The notes: generated by a model not told the origin, from the sequence alone. A DNA stretch of 64,000 bases from Pseudomonas paraversuta (GCF_904063065.1 NZ_CAJFCL010000011.1:62001-126000), one strand, 5' to 3'; numbered from the stretch's first letter, positions 43,062 to 51,791 are shown. Made by a program: numbers and translations.

Positions 43062-44510
43062 TTACTTAGCCTTTACACCCAGTGCTTTGGCAACACCGTC
43101 ACCGTAAGCCTGATCGGCGTTGTAGAAATGCTGCAGCTGACGCTGCACAACATCTGGCGTAACCCCGTCCATGGCGTCTGCAATATTGTTTATCAGCAGG
43201 GTTTTCTGCTGGTCATTCATCAGACGGAACAGCGCACCAGCGTGGCTGTAGTAATCGCTGTCAACCCGATGATCGTAACGATCGGCCGCGCCACTCAGGG
43301 CCAAAGGCGGCTCTGCATACTGCGGCGCCTGCTTGGGTGCATCGGCATAGCTGTTGGGTTCATAGTTGGGTGCAGCACCACCGTTGTTGCCAAAAGCCAT
43401 CGAGCCATCGCGCTGGTAGTTATGCACAGGCACCCGCGCAGCGTTGATCGGCAAGTGCTGGTGGTTGGTGCCTATACGGTAACGATGGGCATCCGCGTAA
43501 GCGAACACACGACCTTGCAGCATGCGATCTGGCGACAGACCGACACCCGGAACCATGTTGCTTGGACCAAATGCAGCCTGCTCCACCTCGGCAAAGTAGT
43601 TAAGCGGATTGCGATTCAACTCCAGCTCGCCAATTTCAATCAGCGGGAACTCTTTCTGCGACCAAGTTTTGGTCACGTCAAACGGGTTTTCGTAGTGGGC
43701 CGCAGCCTGGGCTTCAGTCATGACTTGCATGCATACGCGCCATTTCGGGAAGTCGCCCCGCTCGATTGCATCAAACAGATCACGCTGCGCGTAGTCCGGA
43801 TCACTGCCTGCAAGACGCTCGGCTTCCGCTGGCGGCAGGTTCTTGATGCCTTGCATGGTTTTATAGTGCCATTTGACCCAGTGACGCTCACCGGCCGCAT
43901 TGATCAGGCTGTAGGTGTGGCTGCCGAACCCGTGCATGTGGCGATAGCCATCCGGGATGCCACGATCGGAAAACAGGATGGTGACCTGGTGCAGGGATTC
44001 AGGGGAATGTGACCAGAAGTCCCACATCATCTGTGCACTTTTCAGATTGCTCTGCGGAAGACGTTTTTGGGTGTGGATAAAGTCAGGAAACTTCAACGGG
44101 TCACGAATGAAGAATACCGGGGTGTTGTTACCCACGATGTCCCAGTTGCCTTCTTCGGTATAGAACTTGAGGGCAAAACCACGTGGATCACGGGCAGTGT
44201 CTGCCGAGCCGCGCTCGCCGCCTACGGTAGAGAAACGCAGAAAGGTCGGGGTTTGCTTGCCTACGGTATCAAACAGCTTGGCGCTGCTGAGTTGAGCCAT
44301 GTCACGGGTCAGCGTGAAGGTGCCATGTGCACCCGAACCCTTGGCGTGGACACGACGCTCCGGAATGTTTTCACGGTTGAAGTGAGCAAGCTTTTCGATC
44401 AGATGAAAATCATCGAGCAACAATGGGCCACGGGGGCCAGCAGAACGAGAATTCTGGTTGTCAGCAACTGGAGCGCCGCTGGCGGTCGTAAGCGTTTTGG
44501 TCTGGCTCAT
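43062..44510 (-). CDS. katA: monofunctional haem catalase (small-subunit type)
   Basis: A 482-aa haem catalase that splits hydrogen peroxide. The distal His is in RVHAKGSGAHG near residue 53-63, Asn in DIVGNNTPVFF, and the proximal Tyr in RVFAYADAHRYRIG. The length matches the NADPH-binding clade. It is the major catalase position in pseudomonads (between ferritin and rplQ). A perfect ANR box lies upstream, which suggests induction at low oxygen as described for P. aeruginosa katA. Confidence 0.96.
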   Translation of the reverse strand: MSQTKTLTTASGAPVADNQNSRSAGPRGPLLLDDFHLIEKLAHFNRENIPERRVHAKGSGAHGTFTLTRDMAQLSSAKLFDTVGKQTPTFLRFSTVGGERGSADTARDPRGFALKFYTEEGNWDIVGNNTPVFFIRDPLKFPDFIHTQKRLPQSNLKSAQMMWDFWSHSPESLHQVTILFSDRGIPDGYRHMHGFGSHTYSLINAAGERHWVKWHYKTMQGIKNLPPAEAERLAGSDPDYAQRDLFDAIERGDFPKWRVCMQVMTEAQAAAHYENPFDVTKTWSQKEFPLIEIGELELNRNPLNYFAEVEQAAFGPSNMVPGVGLSPDRMLQGRVFAYADAHRYRIGTNHQHLPINAARVPVHNYQRDGSMAFGNNGGAAPNYEPNSYADAPKQAPQYAEPPLALSGAADRYDHRVDSDYYSHAGALFRLMNDQQKTLLINNIADAMDGVTPDVVQRQLQHFYNADQAYGDGVAKALGVKAK

Positions 44511-44600
44511 GCTTTTGCTTCCTCAGTAAGTCTTTGTACTGCCGGCTAATCGGCTGAGGAGGAGTATTGACCATGAACTCTACGCGGGCAAATTCATTAA

Positions 44601-44614
44601 TTGATCGCGATCAA
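44601..44614. promoter_or_regulatory. ANR/FNR box upstream of katA
   Basis: TTGATCGCGATCAA is a perfect TTGAT-N4-ATCAA palindrome. It lies 91 bp before the katA ATG and on the katA side of the rplQ terminator. The -10 element is not clear. Confidence 0.75.
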
Positions 44615-44637
44615 TAGAAAATAATAATTAATCAGAC

Positions 44638-44665
44638 ACAAAAAACCGGGCACTAGGCCCGGTTC
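44638..44665 (-). terminator. terminator of the alpha operon (after rplQ)
   Basis: AACCGGGC-ACTAG-GCCCGGTT with a T-run on the minus strand (AAAAAA at 44638-44643), about 19 bp after the rplQ stop. Confidence 0.88.
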
Positions 44666-44683
44666 TTTGTAGAGACTGACGTC

Positions 44684-45070
44684 TTACTCAGCGGATACAG
44701 CTTCACCGCCAACTGGACGATCAACCAACTCGACGTACGCCATAGGCGCGTTGTCGCCAGCACGGAAACCGCACTTGAGGATGCGCAGGTAGCCACCCTC
44801 ACGAGTTGCATAACGCTTGCCCAGATCGTTGAACAGCTTACCAACGATGGCTTTCGAACGCGTACGGTCGAATGCCAGACGGCGGTTAGCCAGACAATCA
44901 TTCTTGGCCAGAGTAATCAGCGGCTCAGCAACGCGACGCAATTCTTTGGCTTTCGGCAGAGTCGTTTTGATCAGCTCGTGCTCAAACAACGACACTGCCA
45001 TGTTTTGAAACATAGCCTTGCGGTGGGAGCTAGTGCGGCTCAGGTGACGACCACTTTTACGATGACGCAT
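44684..45070 (-). CDS. rplQ: 50S ribosomal protein L17
   Basis: A 128-aa large-subunit protein near the peptide exit tunnel. The N-terminus MRHRKSGRHLSRTSSHRKAM and the later LFNDLGKRYATREGGYLRILK are diagnostic. It is the last gene of the alpha operon, 42 bp after rpoA, and ends in its own terminator. Confidence 0.98.
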   Translation of the reverse strand: MRHRKSGRHLSRTSSHRKAMFQNMAVSLFEHELIKTTLPKAKELRRVAEPLITLAKNDCLANRRLAFDRTRSKAIVGKLFNDLGKRYATREGGYLRILKCGFRAGDNAPMAYVELVDRPVGGEAVSAE

Positions 45071-45112
45071 GGTTCATTCCTTACCAAACACAACGTTCGG
45101 TGATTACGACGA

Positions 45113-46114
45113 TCAGGCAGTCGCCTTGTCGTCCTTCTTAAGACTTGCAGGCGGCCAGTTGTCGAGGCGCATGCCGAGGGACAGACCACGGGAGGCCAGA
45201 ACGTCCTTGATTTCAGTCAAGGATTTCTTGCCCAGGTTCGGAGTCTTCAACAGTTCTACTTCGGTGCGCTGAATCAGGTCACCGATGTAGTAAATGTTCT
45301 CCGCCTTAAGGCAGTTGGCCGAACGCACGGTCAGTTCCAGATCGTCAACCGGACGAAGCAGGATCGGATCGATCTCGTCTTCCTGTTCGATAACCACTGG
45401 TTCGCTGTCACCTTTGAGGTCGACGAATGCAGCCAACTGCTGTTGCAGGATGGTTGCAGCACGACGAATAGCCTCTTCAGGATCCAGTGTACCGTTGGTC
45501 TCCAGATCAATAACCAGCTTGTCCAGGTTAGTACGCTGCTCGACACGGGCGTTTTCCACCACGTATGCGATACGGCGAACCGGGCTGAACGAAGAGTCAA
45601 GCTGCAAGCGACCAATGCTGCGGCTTTCGTCTTCATCGCTCTGACGCGAGTCTGCTGGTTCATAACCACGACCACGAGCTACAGTGAGCTTCATGTTCAA
45701 GGCGCCGTTAGACGCCAGGTTGGCGATTACGTGATCGGGATTAACGATCTCGACATCATGATCCAGCTGAATATCGGCAGCGGTAACCACCCCCGAACCC
45801 TTCTTCGACAAGGTCAGCGTAACTTCGTCACGGCCGTGCAGCTTGATAGCCAGACCTTTAAGGTTCAACAGGATTTCAATTACGTCTTCCTGTACACCTT
45901 CGATGGCGCTGTACTCGTGGAGCACACCATCAATCTCGGCCTCGACTACTGCACAGCCTGGCATTGAGGACAACAGGATGCGTCGCAGCGCGTTGCCCAG
46001 GGTGTGGCCAAAACCACGCTCGAGAGGCTCGAGTGTGATTTTAGCGCGGGTTGGACTGACAACTTGCACATCAATATGGCGAGGTGTCAGGAACTCATTT
46101 ACCGAAATCTGCAT
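45113..46114 (-). CDS. rpoA: RNA polymerase alpha subunit
   Basis: A 333-aa subunit that nucleates RNA polymerase assembly. The N-terminal domain (about 1-235) contains ERGFGHTLGNALRRILLSSM, used for dimerisation, and the C-terminal domain (about 250-325) contains LRPVDDLELTVRSANCLK and KTPNLGKKSLTEIKDVLASRG that touch UP-element DNA and activators such as ANR. The length is normal. It follows rpsD by 22 bp. Confidence 0.98.
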   Translation of the reverse strand: MQISVNEFLTPRHIDVQVVSPTRAKITLEPLERGFGHTLGNALRRILLSSMPGCAVVEAEIDGVLHEYSAIEGVQEDVIEILLNLKGLAIKLHGRDEVTLTLSKKGSGVVTAADIQLDHDVEIVNPDHVIANLASNGALNMKLTVARGRGYEPADSRQSDEDESRSIGRLQLDSSFSPVRRIAYVVENARVEQRTNLDKLVIDLETNGTLDPEEAIRRAATILQQQLAAFVDLKGDSEPVVIEQEDEIDPILLRPVDDLELTVRSANCLKAENIYYIGDLIQRTEVELLKTPNLGKKSLTEIKDVLASRGLSLGMRLDNWPPASLKKDDKATA

Positions 46115-46136
46115 GGATGCACCTATTTTCTAGCCC

Positions 46137-46757
46137 TTACTTGGAGTAGAGCTCGACAATCAGGCTTTCGTTGATGTCGGCGGACAGATCACTGCGAGCA
46201 GGAACGTTCTTGAAAACGCCCGACTTCTTCTCAGTGTCTACTTCTACCCATTCTACGCGGCCACGTTGGGCACACAGATCGAGAGCTTGGACAATGCGAA
46301 GCTGGTTCTTTGCTTTCTCGCGGATAGCGACCACGTCACCAGCACGTACCTGGTAGGACGGAACGTTAACGGTCTGACCGTTTACGCTGATCGACTTGTG
46401 CGATACCAACTGACGGGATTCGGCACGAGTAGAACCGAAACCCATACGGTATACGACGTTATCCAGGCGGCATTCGAGCAGTTGCAACAGGTTTTCGCCA
46501 GTTGCACCTTTCTTGCCAGCAGCTTGTTTGTAGTAGCCGCTGAACTGACGCTCGAGAACGCCGTAGATACGACGGACCTTCTGCTTTTCACGCAGTTGGG
46601 TGCCGTAGTCGGATTGGCGACCGCGGCGTTGGCCGTGGATGCCTGGAGCAGCTTCAATATTGCACTTCGATTCGATAGCGCGCACACCACTCTTCAAGAA
46701 GAGATCGGTGCCTTCACGACGTGCCAGTTTGCATTTTGGACCAATGTAACGAGCCAT
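46137..46757 (-). CDS. rpsD: 30S ribosomal protein S4
   Basis: A 206-aa 16S rRNA-binding assembly protein. It has an S4 RNA-binding domain (MGFGSTRAESRQLVSHKSISVNG region, about 95-160). In E. coli S4 represses its own operon by binding the rpsM leader. No cysteine-type zinc finger is present at the N-terminus. Confidence 0.98.
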   Translation of the reverse strand: MARYIGPKCKLARREGTDLFLKSGVRAIESKCNIEAAPGIHGQRRGRQSDYGTQLREKQKVRRIYGVLERQFSGYYKQAAGKKGATGENLLQLLECRLDNVVYRMGFGSTRAESRQLVSHKSISVNGQTVNVPSYQVRAGDVVAIREKAKNQLRIVQALDLCAQRGRVEWVEVDTEKKSGVFKNVPARSDLSADINESLIVELYSK

Positions 46758-46775
46758 TCTTTACAGTCTCCTGGA

Positions 46776-47165
46776 TTACACGCGGCGCTTCTTCGGCGGA
46801 CGGCACCCGTTGTGCGGGATTGGCGTCACGTCGGTGATGCTGGCGATCTTATAGCCACAGCCGTTCAAAGCACGGACAGCGGACTCACGACCTGGACCTG
46901 GACCTTTAACGTTAACGTCAAGGTTTTTCAGGCCATATTCCAGCGCAGCTTGACCAGCACGTTCAGCAGCTACTTGAGCAGCGAACGGGGTGGACTTGCG
47001 AGAACCGCGGAAACCCGAACCACCGGAGGTAGCCCAAGAAAGCGCGTTACCCTGACGGTCGGTGATGGTCACGATTGTGTTGTTGAAAGACGCGTGGATG
47101 TGGGCGATGCCATCAACCACTGTCTTTTTGACTTTTTTACGAGGACGAGCAGCAGGTTTTGCCAT
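46776..47165 (-). CDS. rpsK: 30S ribosomal protein S11
   Basis: A 129-aa platform protein of the small subunit. Visible conserved parts are HASFNNTIVTITDRQGNALSW near residue 30 and the C-terminal DVTPIPHNGCRPPKKRRV. It lies 30 bp after rpsM and 19 bp before rpsD in the alpha operon. Confidence 0.98.
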   Translation of the reverse strand: MAKPAARPRKKVKKTVVDGIAHIHASFNNTIVTITDRQGNALSWATSGGSGFRGSRKSTPFAAQVAAERAGQAALEYGLKNLDVNVKGPGPGRESAVRALNGCGYKIASITDVTPIPHNGCRPPKKRRV

Positions 47166-47195
47166 GACTAAATTCCTGTCGATTCGCTGGTGCGA

Positions 47196-47552
47196 TTACT
47201 TGCGGATCGGCTTACGCGGACCTTTGCGAGTACGCGCGTTGGTCTTGGTACGCTGACCGCGTACTGGAAGACCACGACGATGGCGCAGACCGCGGTAGCA
47301 GCCCAAATCCATCAAGCGTTTGATTTTCATGTTGACTTCACGACGCAGGTCACCTTCAGTGGTGAACTTTGCCACTTCGCCACGCAGCAACTCAATCTGC
47401 TCGTCGCTCAGATCTTTGATCTTAGCGGCTGGGTTTACCCCAGTCTCTGCGCAAATTTTCTGCGCAGTAGTGCGACCAACACCAAAGATGTAGGTCAGCG
47501 AGATAACAGTGTGCTTGTTATCTGGAATGTTAACGCCTGCAATACGGGCCAT
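47196..47552 (-). CDS. rpsM: 30S ribosomal protein S13
   Basis: A 118-aa small-subunit head protein. MARIAGVNIPDNKHTVISLTYIFGVG and the C-terminal basic GQRTKTNARTRKGPRK tail are typical. It is the first gene of the alpha operon and lies behind the promoter at 47612-47640. The 59-bp leader is where S4 would bind if the E. coli feedback loop exists here; I see no strong pseudoknot by eye. Confidence 0.98.
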   Translation of the reverse strand: MARIAGVNIPDNKHTVISLTYIFGVGRTTAQKICAETGVNPAAKIKDLSDEQIELLRGEVAKFTTEGDLRREVNMKIKRLMDLGCYRGLRHRRGLPVRGQRTKTNARTRKGPRKPIRK

Positions 47553-47611
47553 TCAGTGGGACTCCAATTGACAGCTACCTACGCCCCGGAAGCCAAGAAA
47601 TAGGGCGCGAG

Positions 47612-47640
47612 ATAATATCGCTGTAATAACAAATAATCAA
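47612..47640 (-). promoter_or_regulatory. sigma-70 promoter of the alpha operon
   Basis: On the minus strand TTGATT (47640-47635) and TATTAT (47617-47612) are 17 bp apart. A hairpin adjoins it upstream (47641-47664). Confidence 0.7.
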
Positions 47641-47664
47641 CCCAGCAGCGCACTAGCTGCTGGG
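47641..47664 (-). terminator. hairpin at the end of the spc operon
   Basis: CCCAGCAGC / GCTGCTGGG (with CACTA-type loop) lies 17 bp after the rpmJ stop and directly before the alpha promoter. The T-run is weak, so it may attenuate rather than stop transcription from spc into alpha. Confidence 0.6.
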
Positions 47665-47681
47665 CTTCAAACAGATCACAC

Positions 47682-47798
47682 TCAGCCTTGGCGCTGTTTG
47701 TGACGTGGTTCCGCGCTGCAAATTACCCGAACAACACCTTCGCGGCGAATAATCTTGCAGTTACGGCACAGCTTTTTCACCGATGCACGAACTTTCAT
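47682..47798 (-). CDS. rpmJ: 50S ribosomal protein L36
   Basis: A 38-aa zinc-ribbon protein: [19 protein letters not shown] and a C-terminal [12 protein letters not shown]. Cys11, Cys14, Cys27 and His33 make it the zinc-binding (C+) form, not the zinc-independent paralogue, so its need for zinc is regulatory interest in a genome with a Zur-like operon. It is the last gene of the spc operon, 28 bp after secY. Confidence 0.97.
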
Positions 47799-47826
47799 CA
47801 CCAACTCCTCTCACCTTATGGGTACT

Positions 47827-49155
47827 TCAGCGAAGCATGCCGCTGCCGTAGCCCTTCAGGTTGGCTTTCTTCATCAGGGATTCGTACTGGTGCGAAACGA
47901 GGTGCGATTGTACTTGGGACATGAAGTCCATAACAACCACGACCACGATCAGCAACGAGGTCCCGCCAAGGTAGAACGGAACGTTTGCCGCAACCACCAG
48001 GAACTGGGGCAACAGACATACGGCCGTCATATAAAGAGCACCGAACAGAGTCAAACGAGTCAAAACGCCATCAATATAGCGCGCCGACTGCTCACCTGGA
48101 CGGATACCCGGAATAAAGGCACCGGACTTCTTCAGGTTTTCCGCTACGTCTTTCGGATTGAACATCAACGCCGTATAGAAGAAGCAGAAGAAAATAATCC
48201 CTGCACTAAACAGCAGAATATTCAACGGCTGACCAGGAGCGATCGACTGCGAGATGTCCTGCAACCAGCCCATACCTTCAGACTGACCGAACCAGGCACC
48301 CAGCGAAGCCGGGAACAGCAAAATGCTGCTCGCAAAAATAGCCGGAATAACACCGGCCATATTCACTTTCAGCGGTAGGTGGCTAGTCTGCGCAGCAAAC
48401 ACCTTGCGGCCCTGCTGACGCTTGGCGTAGTGAACAGCAATACGACGCTGACCACGCTCAATGAACACCACGAAACCGATAATCGCTACTGCCAGCAAAC
48501 CGATAGCAACCAGAGCGAAGATATTGATATCGCCCTGACGCGCAGACTCGAAAGACTGCCCAATTGCTCTCGGAAGACCGGCGACGATACCCGAAAAAAT
48601 CAACATCGAGATACCGTTGCCAACACCACGCTCAGTAATCTGCTCACCCAGCCACATCATGAACATTGCACCAGCCACAAAAGTGGTTACTGCAACGAAA
48701 TGGAAGCCCAGGTCACCAGTGAACGCTACGCCTTGCCCTGCCAGACCTATGGACATGCCAATAGCCTGAACAAGAGCAAGAGCGACAGTGAGGTAGCGGG
48801 TGTACTGGCTTATCTTGCGACGACCAGCTTCACCTTCCTTCTTCAACTGCTCCAGCTGCGGGCTGACAGCGGACATAAGCTGCATGATGATCGATGCCGA
48901 AATGTACGGCATGATCCCCAGCGCAAAAATACTCATCCGCTCCAGCGCGCCGCCGGAAAACATGTTGAACAAGCTAAGAATGGTCCCCTCATTCTGTCGA
49001 AACAGGTCCGCCAACCGGTCCGGGTTAATACCTGGAACTGGGATGTGTGCGCCTATTCGGTAGACGATAATCGCCAGGAATAGAAAACGCAGACGAGCCC
49101 AGAGCTCGGATAACCCGCCTTTGCTGAGCGCTGAGAGAGCACCTTGCTTAGCCAT
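47827..49155 (-). CDS. secY: preprotein translocase subunit SecY
   Basis: A 442-aa channel-forming subunit of the Sec translocon with ten transmembrane helices. SALSKGGLSELWARLRFLFLA opens the protein; PEGMN-like FNMFSGGALERMSIFALGIMPYISASI follows the plug; and the cytosolic C5 loop carries the conserved FGFIPGI-type AFIPGIRPGEQSARYIDGVL. It follows rplO directly (adjacent codons) in the spc operon. Confidence 0.98.
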   Translation of the reverse strand: MAKQGALSALSKGGLSELWARLRFLFLAIIVYRIGAHIPVPGINPDRLADLFRQNEGTILSLFNMFSGGALERMSIFALGIMPYISASIIMQLMSAVSPQLEQLKKEGEAGRRKISQYTRYLTVALALVQAIGMSIGLAGQGVAFTGDLGFHFVAVTTFVAGAMFMMWLGEQITERGVGNGISMLIFSGIVAGLPRAIGQSFESARQGDINIFALVAIGLLAVAIIGFVVFIERGQRRIAVHYAKRQQGRKVFAAQTSHLPLKVNMAGVIPAIFASSILLFPASLGAWFGQSEGMGWLQDISQSIAPGQPLNILLFSAGIIFFCFFYTALMFNPKDVAENLKKSGAFIPGIRPGEQSARYIDGVLTRLTLFGALYMTAVCLLPQFLVVAANVPFYLGGTSLLIVVVVVMDFMSQVQSHLVSHQYESLMKKANLKGYGSGMLR

Positions 49156-49593
49156 TTATTCCTCGAACTTGCCGCCAGCTGCTTCGATAGCCGAACGCGC
49201 ACCTTTGGTGGCGCCGATTCCCTTGCCGATTGTGACAGCGCGAGTAACTTCACCGGACAGCATGATTTTCACACGCAGTACGTTGACATTGATCACGTTG
49301 GCATCTTTCAGGGTCTGCACAGTAACGATGTCGCCTTCCACTTTAGCCAGCTCGGACAAACGCACTTCTGCGCGATCCATGGCTTTCAGGGAAACGAAAC
49401 CGAACTTAGGCAGACGGCGATGCAGCGGCTGTTGACCGCCTTCAAAGCCTGGAGCAATTGTGCCACCGGAACGGGAGGACTGACCTTTGTGACCACGGCC
49501 ACCAGTCTTACCCAAACCGCTACCGATACCACGGCCCGGACGATGCTTTTCGCGACGGGAACCCGGCGCTGGACTCAGATCATTGAGTTTCAT
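49156..49593 (-). CDS. rplO: 50S ribosomal protein L15
   Basis: A 145-aa late-assembly protein with a glycine-rich basic N-terminus (RPGRGIGSGLGKTGGRGHKGQ) and the C-terminal GEVTRAVTIGKGIGATKGA. Its stop codon is immediately followed by the secY ATG, and it follows rpmD by 3 bp. Confidence 0.98.
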   Translation of the reverse strand: MKLNDLSPAPGSRREKHRPGRGIGSGLGKTGGRGHKGQSSRSGGTIAPGFEGGQQPLHRRLPKFGFVSLKAMDRAEVRLSELAKVEGDIVTVQTLKDANVINVNVLRVKIMLSGEVTRAVTIGKGIGATKGARSAIEAAGGKFEE

Positions 49594-49596
49594 CGA

Positions 49597-49773
49597 TTAA
49601 CCCTCTACACGCAGCATGTAGTAAGCCTTGTTGATCATCCCGCGATTCTCGGGAGTATCAAGTACTTCTACAGTGTGACCGATGCGACGCAGACCCAGAC
49701 CCTTAATGCACAGTTTGTGATTAGGGATGCGGCCGGTCATGCTTTTGATCAGCGTTACTTTAACGGTAGCCAT
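49597..49773 (-). CDS. rpmD: 50S ribosomal protein L30
   Basis: A 58-aa protein, too short for most automatic lists. The minus-strand frame reads MATVKVTLIKSMTGRIPNHK ... RIGHTVEVLDTPENRGMINK ... ending LRVEG, which is L30. It fits exactly between rpsE (2 bp) and rplO (3 bp). Confidence 0.97.
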   Translation of the reverse strand: MATVKVTLIKSMTGRIPNHKLCIKGLGLRRIGHTVEVLDTPENRGMINKAYYMLRVEG

Positions 49774-49775
49774 GA

Positions 49776-50276
49776 TCAGAAGATCTCCTTAACGCTTTTG
49801 CCACGCTTAGCGGCAATAGACTCAGGAGACTGCATAGCCTTCAAACCCTTGAAAGTGGCGTGAACCACGTTTACCGGGTTAGTCGAGCCGTAGCACTTGG
49901 CCAGAACGTTCTGAACGCCAGCAACTTCGAGGACAGCACGCATAGCGCCGCCAGCGATGATACCGGTACCTTCAGAAGCAGGCTGCATGTACACCTTCGA
50001 AGCGCCATGAGCGGACTTCATTGCGTACTGCAGAGTTGTGCCGTTCAGGTCAACTTGGATCATGTTGCGGCGAGCAGCTTCCATTGCCTTCTGGATCGCA
50101 GCAGGCACTTCACGTGACTTGCCACGGCCGAAGCCAACGCGCCCTTTACCATCACCAACCACGGTCAACGCGGTGAAAGTGAAGATACGGCCGCCTTTAA
50201 CGGTTTTGGCTACGCGGTTAACTTGAACCAGCTTCTCAATGTAGCCTTCGTCGCGCTTTTGGTCGTTATTTGACAT
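49776..50276 (-). CDS. rpsE: 30S ribosomal protein S5
   Basis: A 166-aa decoding-centre protein. RVAKTVKGGRIFTFTALTVVG and GKGRVGFGRGKSREVPAAI form the dsRBD-like N-terminal domain; GIIAGGAMRAVLEVAGVQNVLAK forms the C-terminal domain. Spc operon gene between rplR and rpmD. Confidence 0.98.
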   Translation of the reverse strand: MSNNDQKRDEGYIEKLVQVNRVAKTVKGGRIFTFTALTVVGDGKGRVGFGRGKSREVPAAIQKAMEAARRNMIQVDLNGTTLQYAMKSAHGASKVYMQPASEGTGIIAGGAMRAVLEVAGVQNVLAKCYGSTNPVNVVHATFKGLKAMQSPESIAAKRGKSVKEIF

Positions 50277-50279
50277 AAC

Positions 50280-50630
50280 TTAGAACTCCAGCCCAGCTTC
50301 ACGAGCAGCCTCAGCCAGCGCTTTCACGCGGCCGTGGTACTTGAAGCCAGAGCGGTCGAAAGCCACCTGCGAGACGCCAGCGGCTTTTGCACGCGTAGCG
50401 ACCAGCTGGCCAACCTTTGTGGCCGCGTCGATGTTGCCAGTAGCAGCATCACGCAGTTCTTTGTCCAAAGTCGAGGCACTTGCCAGGACTTTGCTGCCGT
50501 CGGCCGAGATGACCTGGGCGTATATATGCTGCGACGAGCGGAACACGCAGAGACGCACGACTTCGAGTTCGTGCATTTTCAGACGTGCTTTGCGAGCGCG
50601 ACGCAGGCGAGTAACTTTTTTGTCGGTCAT
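50280..50630 (-). CDS. rplR: 50S ribosomal protein L18
   Basis: A 116-aa 5S rRNA-binding protein. RLRRARKARLKMHELEVVRLCVFRSSQHIYAQVI and the C-terminal DRSGFKYHGRVKALAEAAREAGLEF match the family. It lies 10 bp after rplF in the spc operon. Confidence 0.98.
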   Translation of the reverse strand: MTDKKVTRLRRARKARLKMHELEVVRLCVFRSSQHIYAQVISADGSKVLASASTLDKELRDAATGNIDAATKVGQLVATRAKAAGVSQVAFDRSGFKYHGRVKALAEAAREAGLEF

Positions 50631-50640
50631 TTGCTATGCC

Positions 50641-51174
50641 CTACTTCTTCTTGGCTTCTTTACGACGGACGACTTCGTCCGCGTAACGTACACCCTTACC
50701 TTTATAAGGCTCTGGCGGACGGAAACCGCGGATCTCAGCGGCCACCTGACCTACCAGCTGCTTATCAATACCCCGGATCAGGATATCGGTTTGGCTAGGA
50801 GTCTCAGCGGTGATGCCTTCCGGCAGTTCGTAATCCACTGGGTGCGAGAAGCCAAGAGCCAGGTTCAGCACTGTGCCTTTTGCTTGCGCTTTGTAACCAA
50901 CACCGACCAGCTGGAGCTTGCGCTCGAAGCCTTGGCTTACGCCTTGGACCATGTTGTTTACCAACGCACGAGTGGTACCAGCCATTGCGCGAGTTTGTTG
51001 ATCGCCATTGCGAGCAGCGAAACGCAGCTCACCAGCTTCTTCAACGATCTCAACGGACGAATGGATGTTCAGTTCTAGAGTGCCCTTGGCACCCTTCACC
51101 GAAAGCTGTTGGCCGGCGAATTTTACTTCGACACCAGCTGGCAGCTTAACGGGGTTCTTAGCGACGCGTGACAT
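50641..51174 (-). CDS. rplF: 50S ribosomal protein L6
   Basis: A 177-aa protein with two similar beta-alpha domains. MSRVAKNPVKLPAGVEVKF opens it; the C-terminal RGIDKQLVGQVAAEIRGFRPPEPYKGKGVRY is the L6 signature next to the sarcin-ricin loop. Spc operon gene between rpsH and rplR. Confidence 0.98.
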   Translation of the reverse strand: MSRVAKNPVKLPAGVEVKFAGQQLSVKGAKGTLELNIHSSVEIVEEAGELRFAARNGDQQTRAMAGTTRALVNNMVQGVSQGFERKLQLVGVGYKAQAKGTVLNLALGFSHPVDYELPEGITAETPSQTDILIRGIDKQLVGQVAAEIRGFRPPEPYKGKGVRYADEVVRRKEAKKK

Positions 51175-51186
51175 GCTTATCCCCCC

Positions 51187-51579
51187 TTAGAACACAGTGC
51201 AAAGAACTTCGCCGCCGACACCGGCAGCGCGCGCAGCACGATCCGTCATCACACCTTTGCTGGTGGAGACGATAGACACACCAAGACCGCCACGAACTTT
51301 CGGCAGATCTTCGGAGGACTTGTACTGACGCAGGCCTGGACGGCTAACGCGCTTCACTTCTTCGATAACCGAACGGCCTTCGAAGTATTTCAGCTCGATA
51401 GACAGCAGTGGTTTGATTTCGCTGCTGATCTGATAATCCGCGATGTAACCTTCGTCTTTGAGAACTTTGGCTACAGCTACCTTCAACGTGGAAGATGGCA
51501 TGCTTACGACGGACTTTTCAGCCATCTGGGCATTACGGATTCGAGTTAGCATGTCCGCTAACGGGTCCTGCATACTCAT
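51187..51579 (-). CDS. rpsH: 30S ribosomal protein S8
   Basis: A 130-aa 16S rRNA binder with SMQDPLADMLTRIRNAQMA at the start and the C-terminal GGLGVSIVSTSKGVMTDRAAR. In E. coli S8 represses the spc operon by binding its mRNA near rplE. Here rpsH is separated from rpsN by 212 bp of hairpin-rich spacer. Confidence 0.98.
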   Translation of the reverse strand: MSMQDPLADMLTRIRNAQMAEKSVVSMPSSTLKVAVAKVLKDEGYIADYQISSEIKPLLSIELKYFEGRSVIEEVKRVSRPGLRQYKSSEDLPKVRGGLGVSIVSTSKGVMTDRAARAAGVGGEVLCTVF

Positions 51580-51636
51580 GGGCTAGACGCTCCTGTTACA
51601 AAAATAATTAGCCTCGCGGCTACATCTGTCGCCGAG

Positions 51637-51771
51637 TGACTCAATGCTTAAAAAGCACGGGCTCAGGCGAGCCGGTCATTCTAGACACACGCCAGAAATG
51701 AATCAAGCCCCAATAGGGGCTTGATTCATATTCAAGGTCACCGACTGTCAGGATCTTGCGATCCTGACAGT
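51637..51771. other. hairpin-rich spacer between rpsN and rpsH
   Basis: Within the 212-bp spacer I see four stem-loops: a perfect 12-bp stem with TTGC loop at 51744-51771, a perfect 14-bp stem with AATA loop at 51698-51729, a GGCTC/GAGCC stem at about 51660-51673, and a short TGCTT/AAGCA stem at about 51645-51657. None has a clear T-run on the minus strand, so they are not ordinary terminators. A weak attenuator, mRNA processing site or protein-binding element are alternatives. Confidence 0.7.
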
Positions 51772-51791
51772 GACAACTTTGCCTGTACGCC

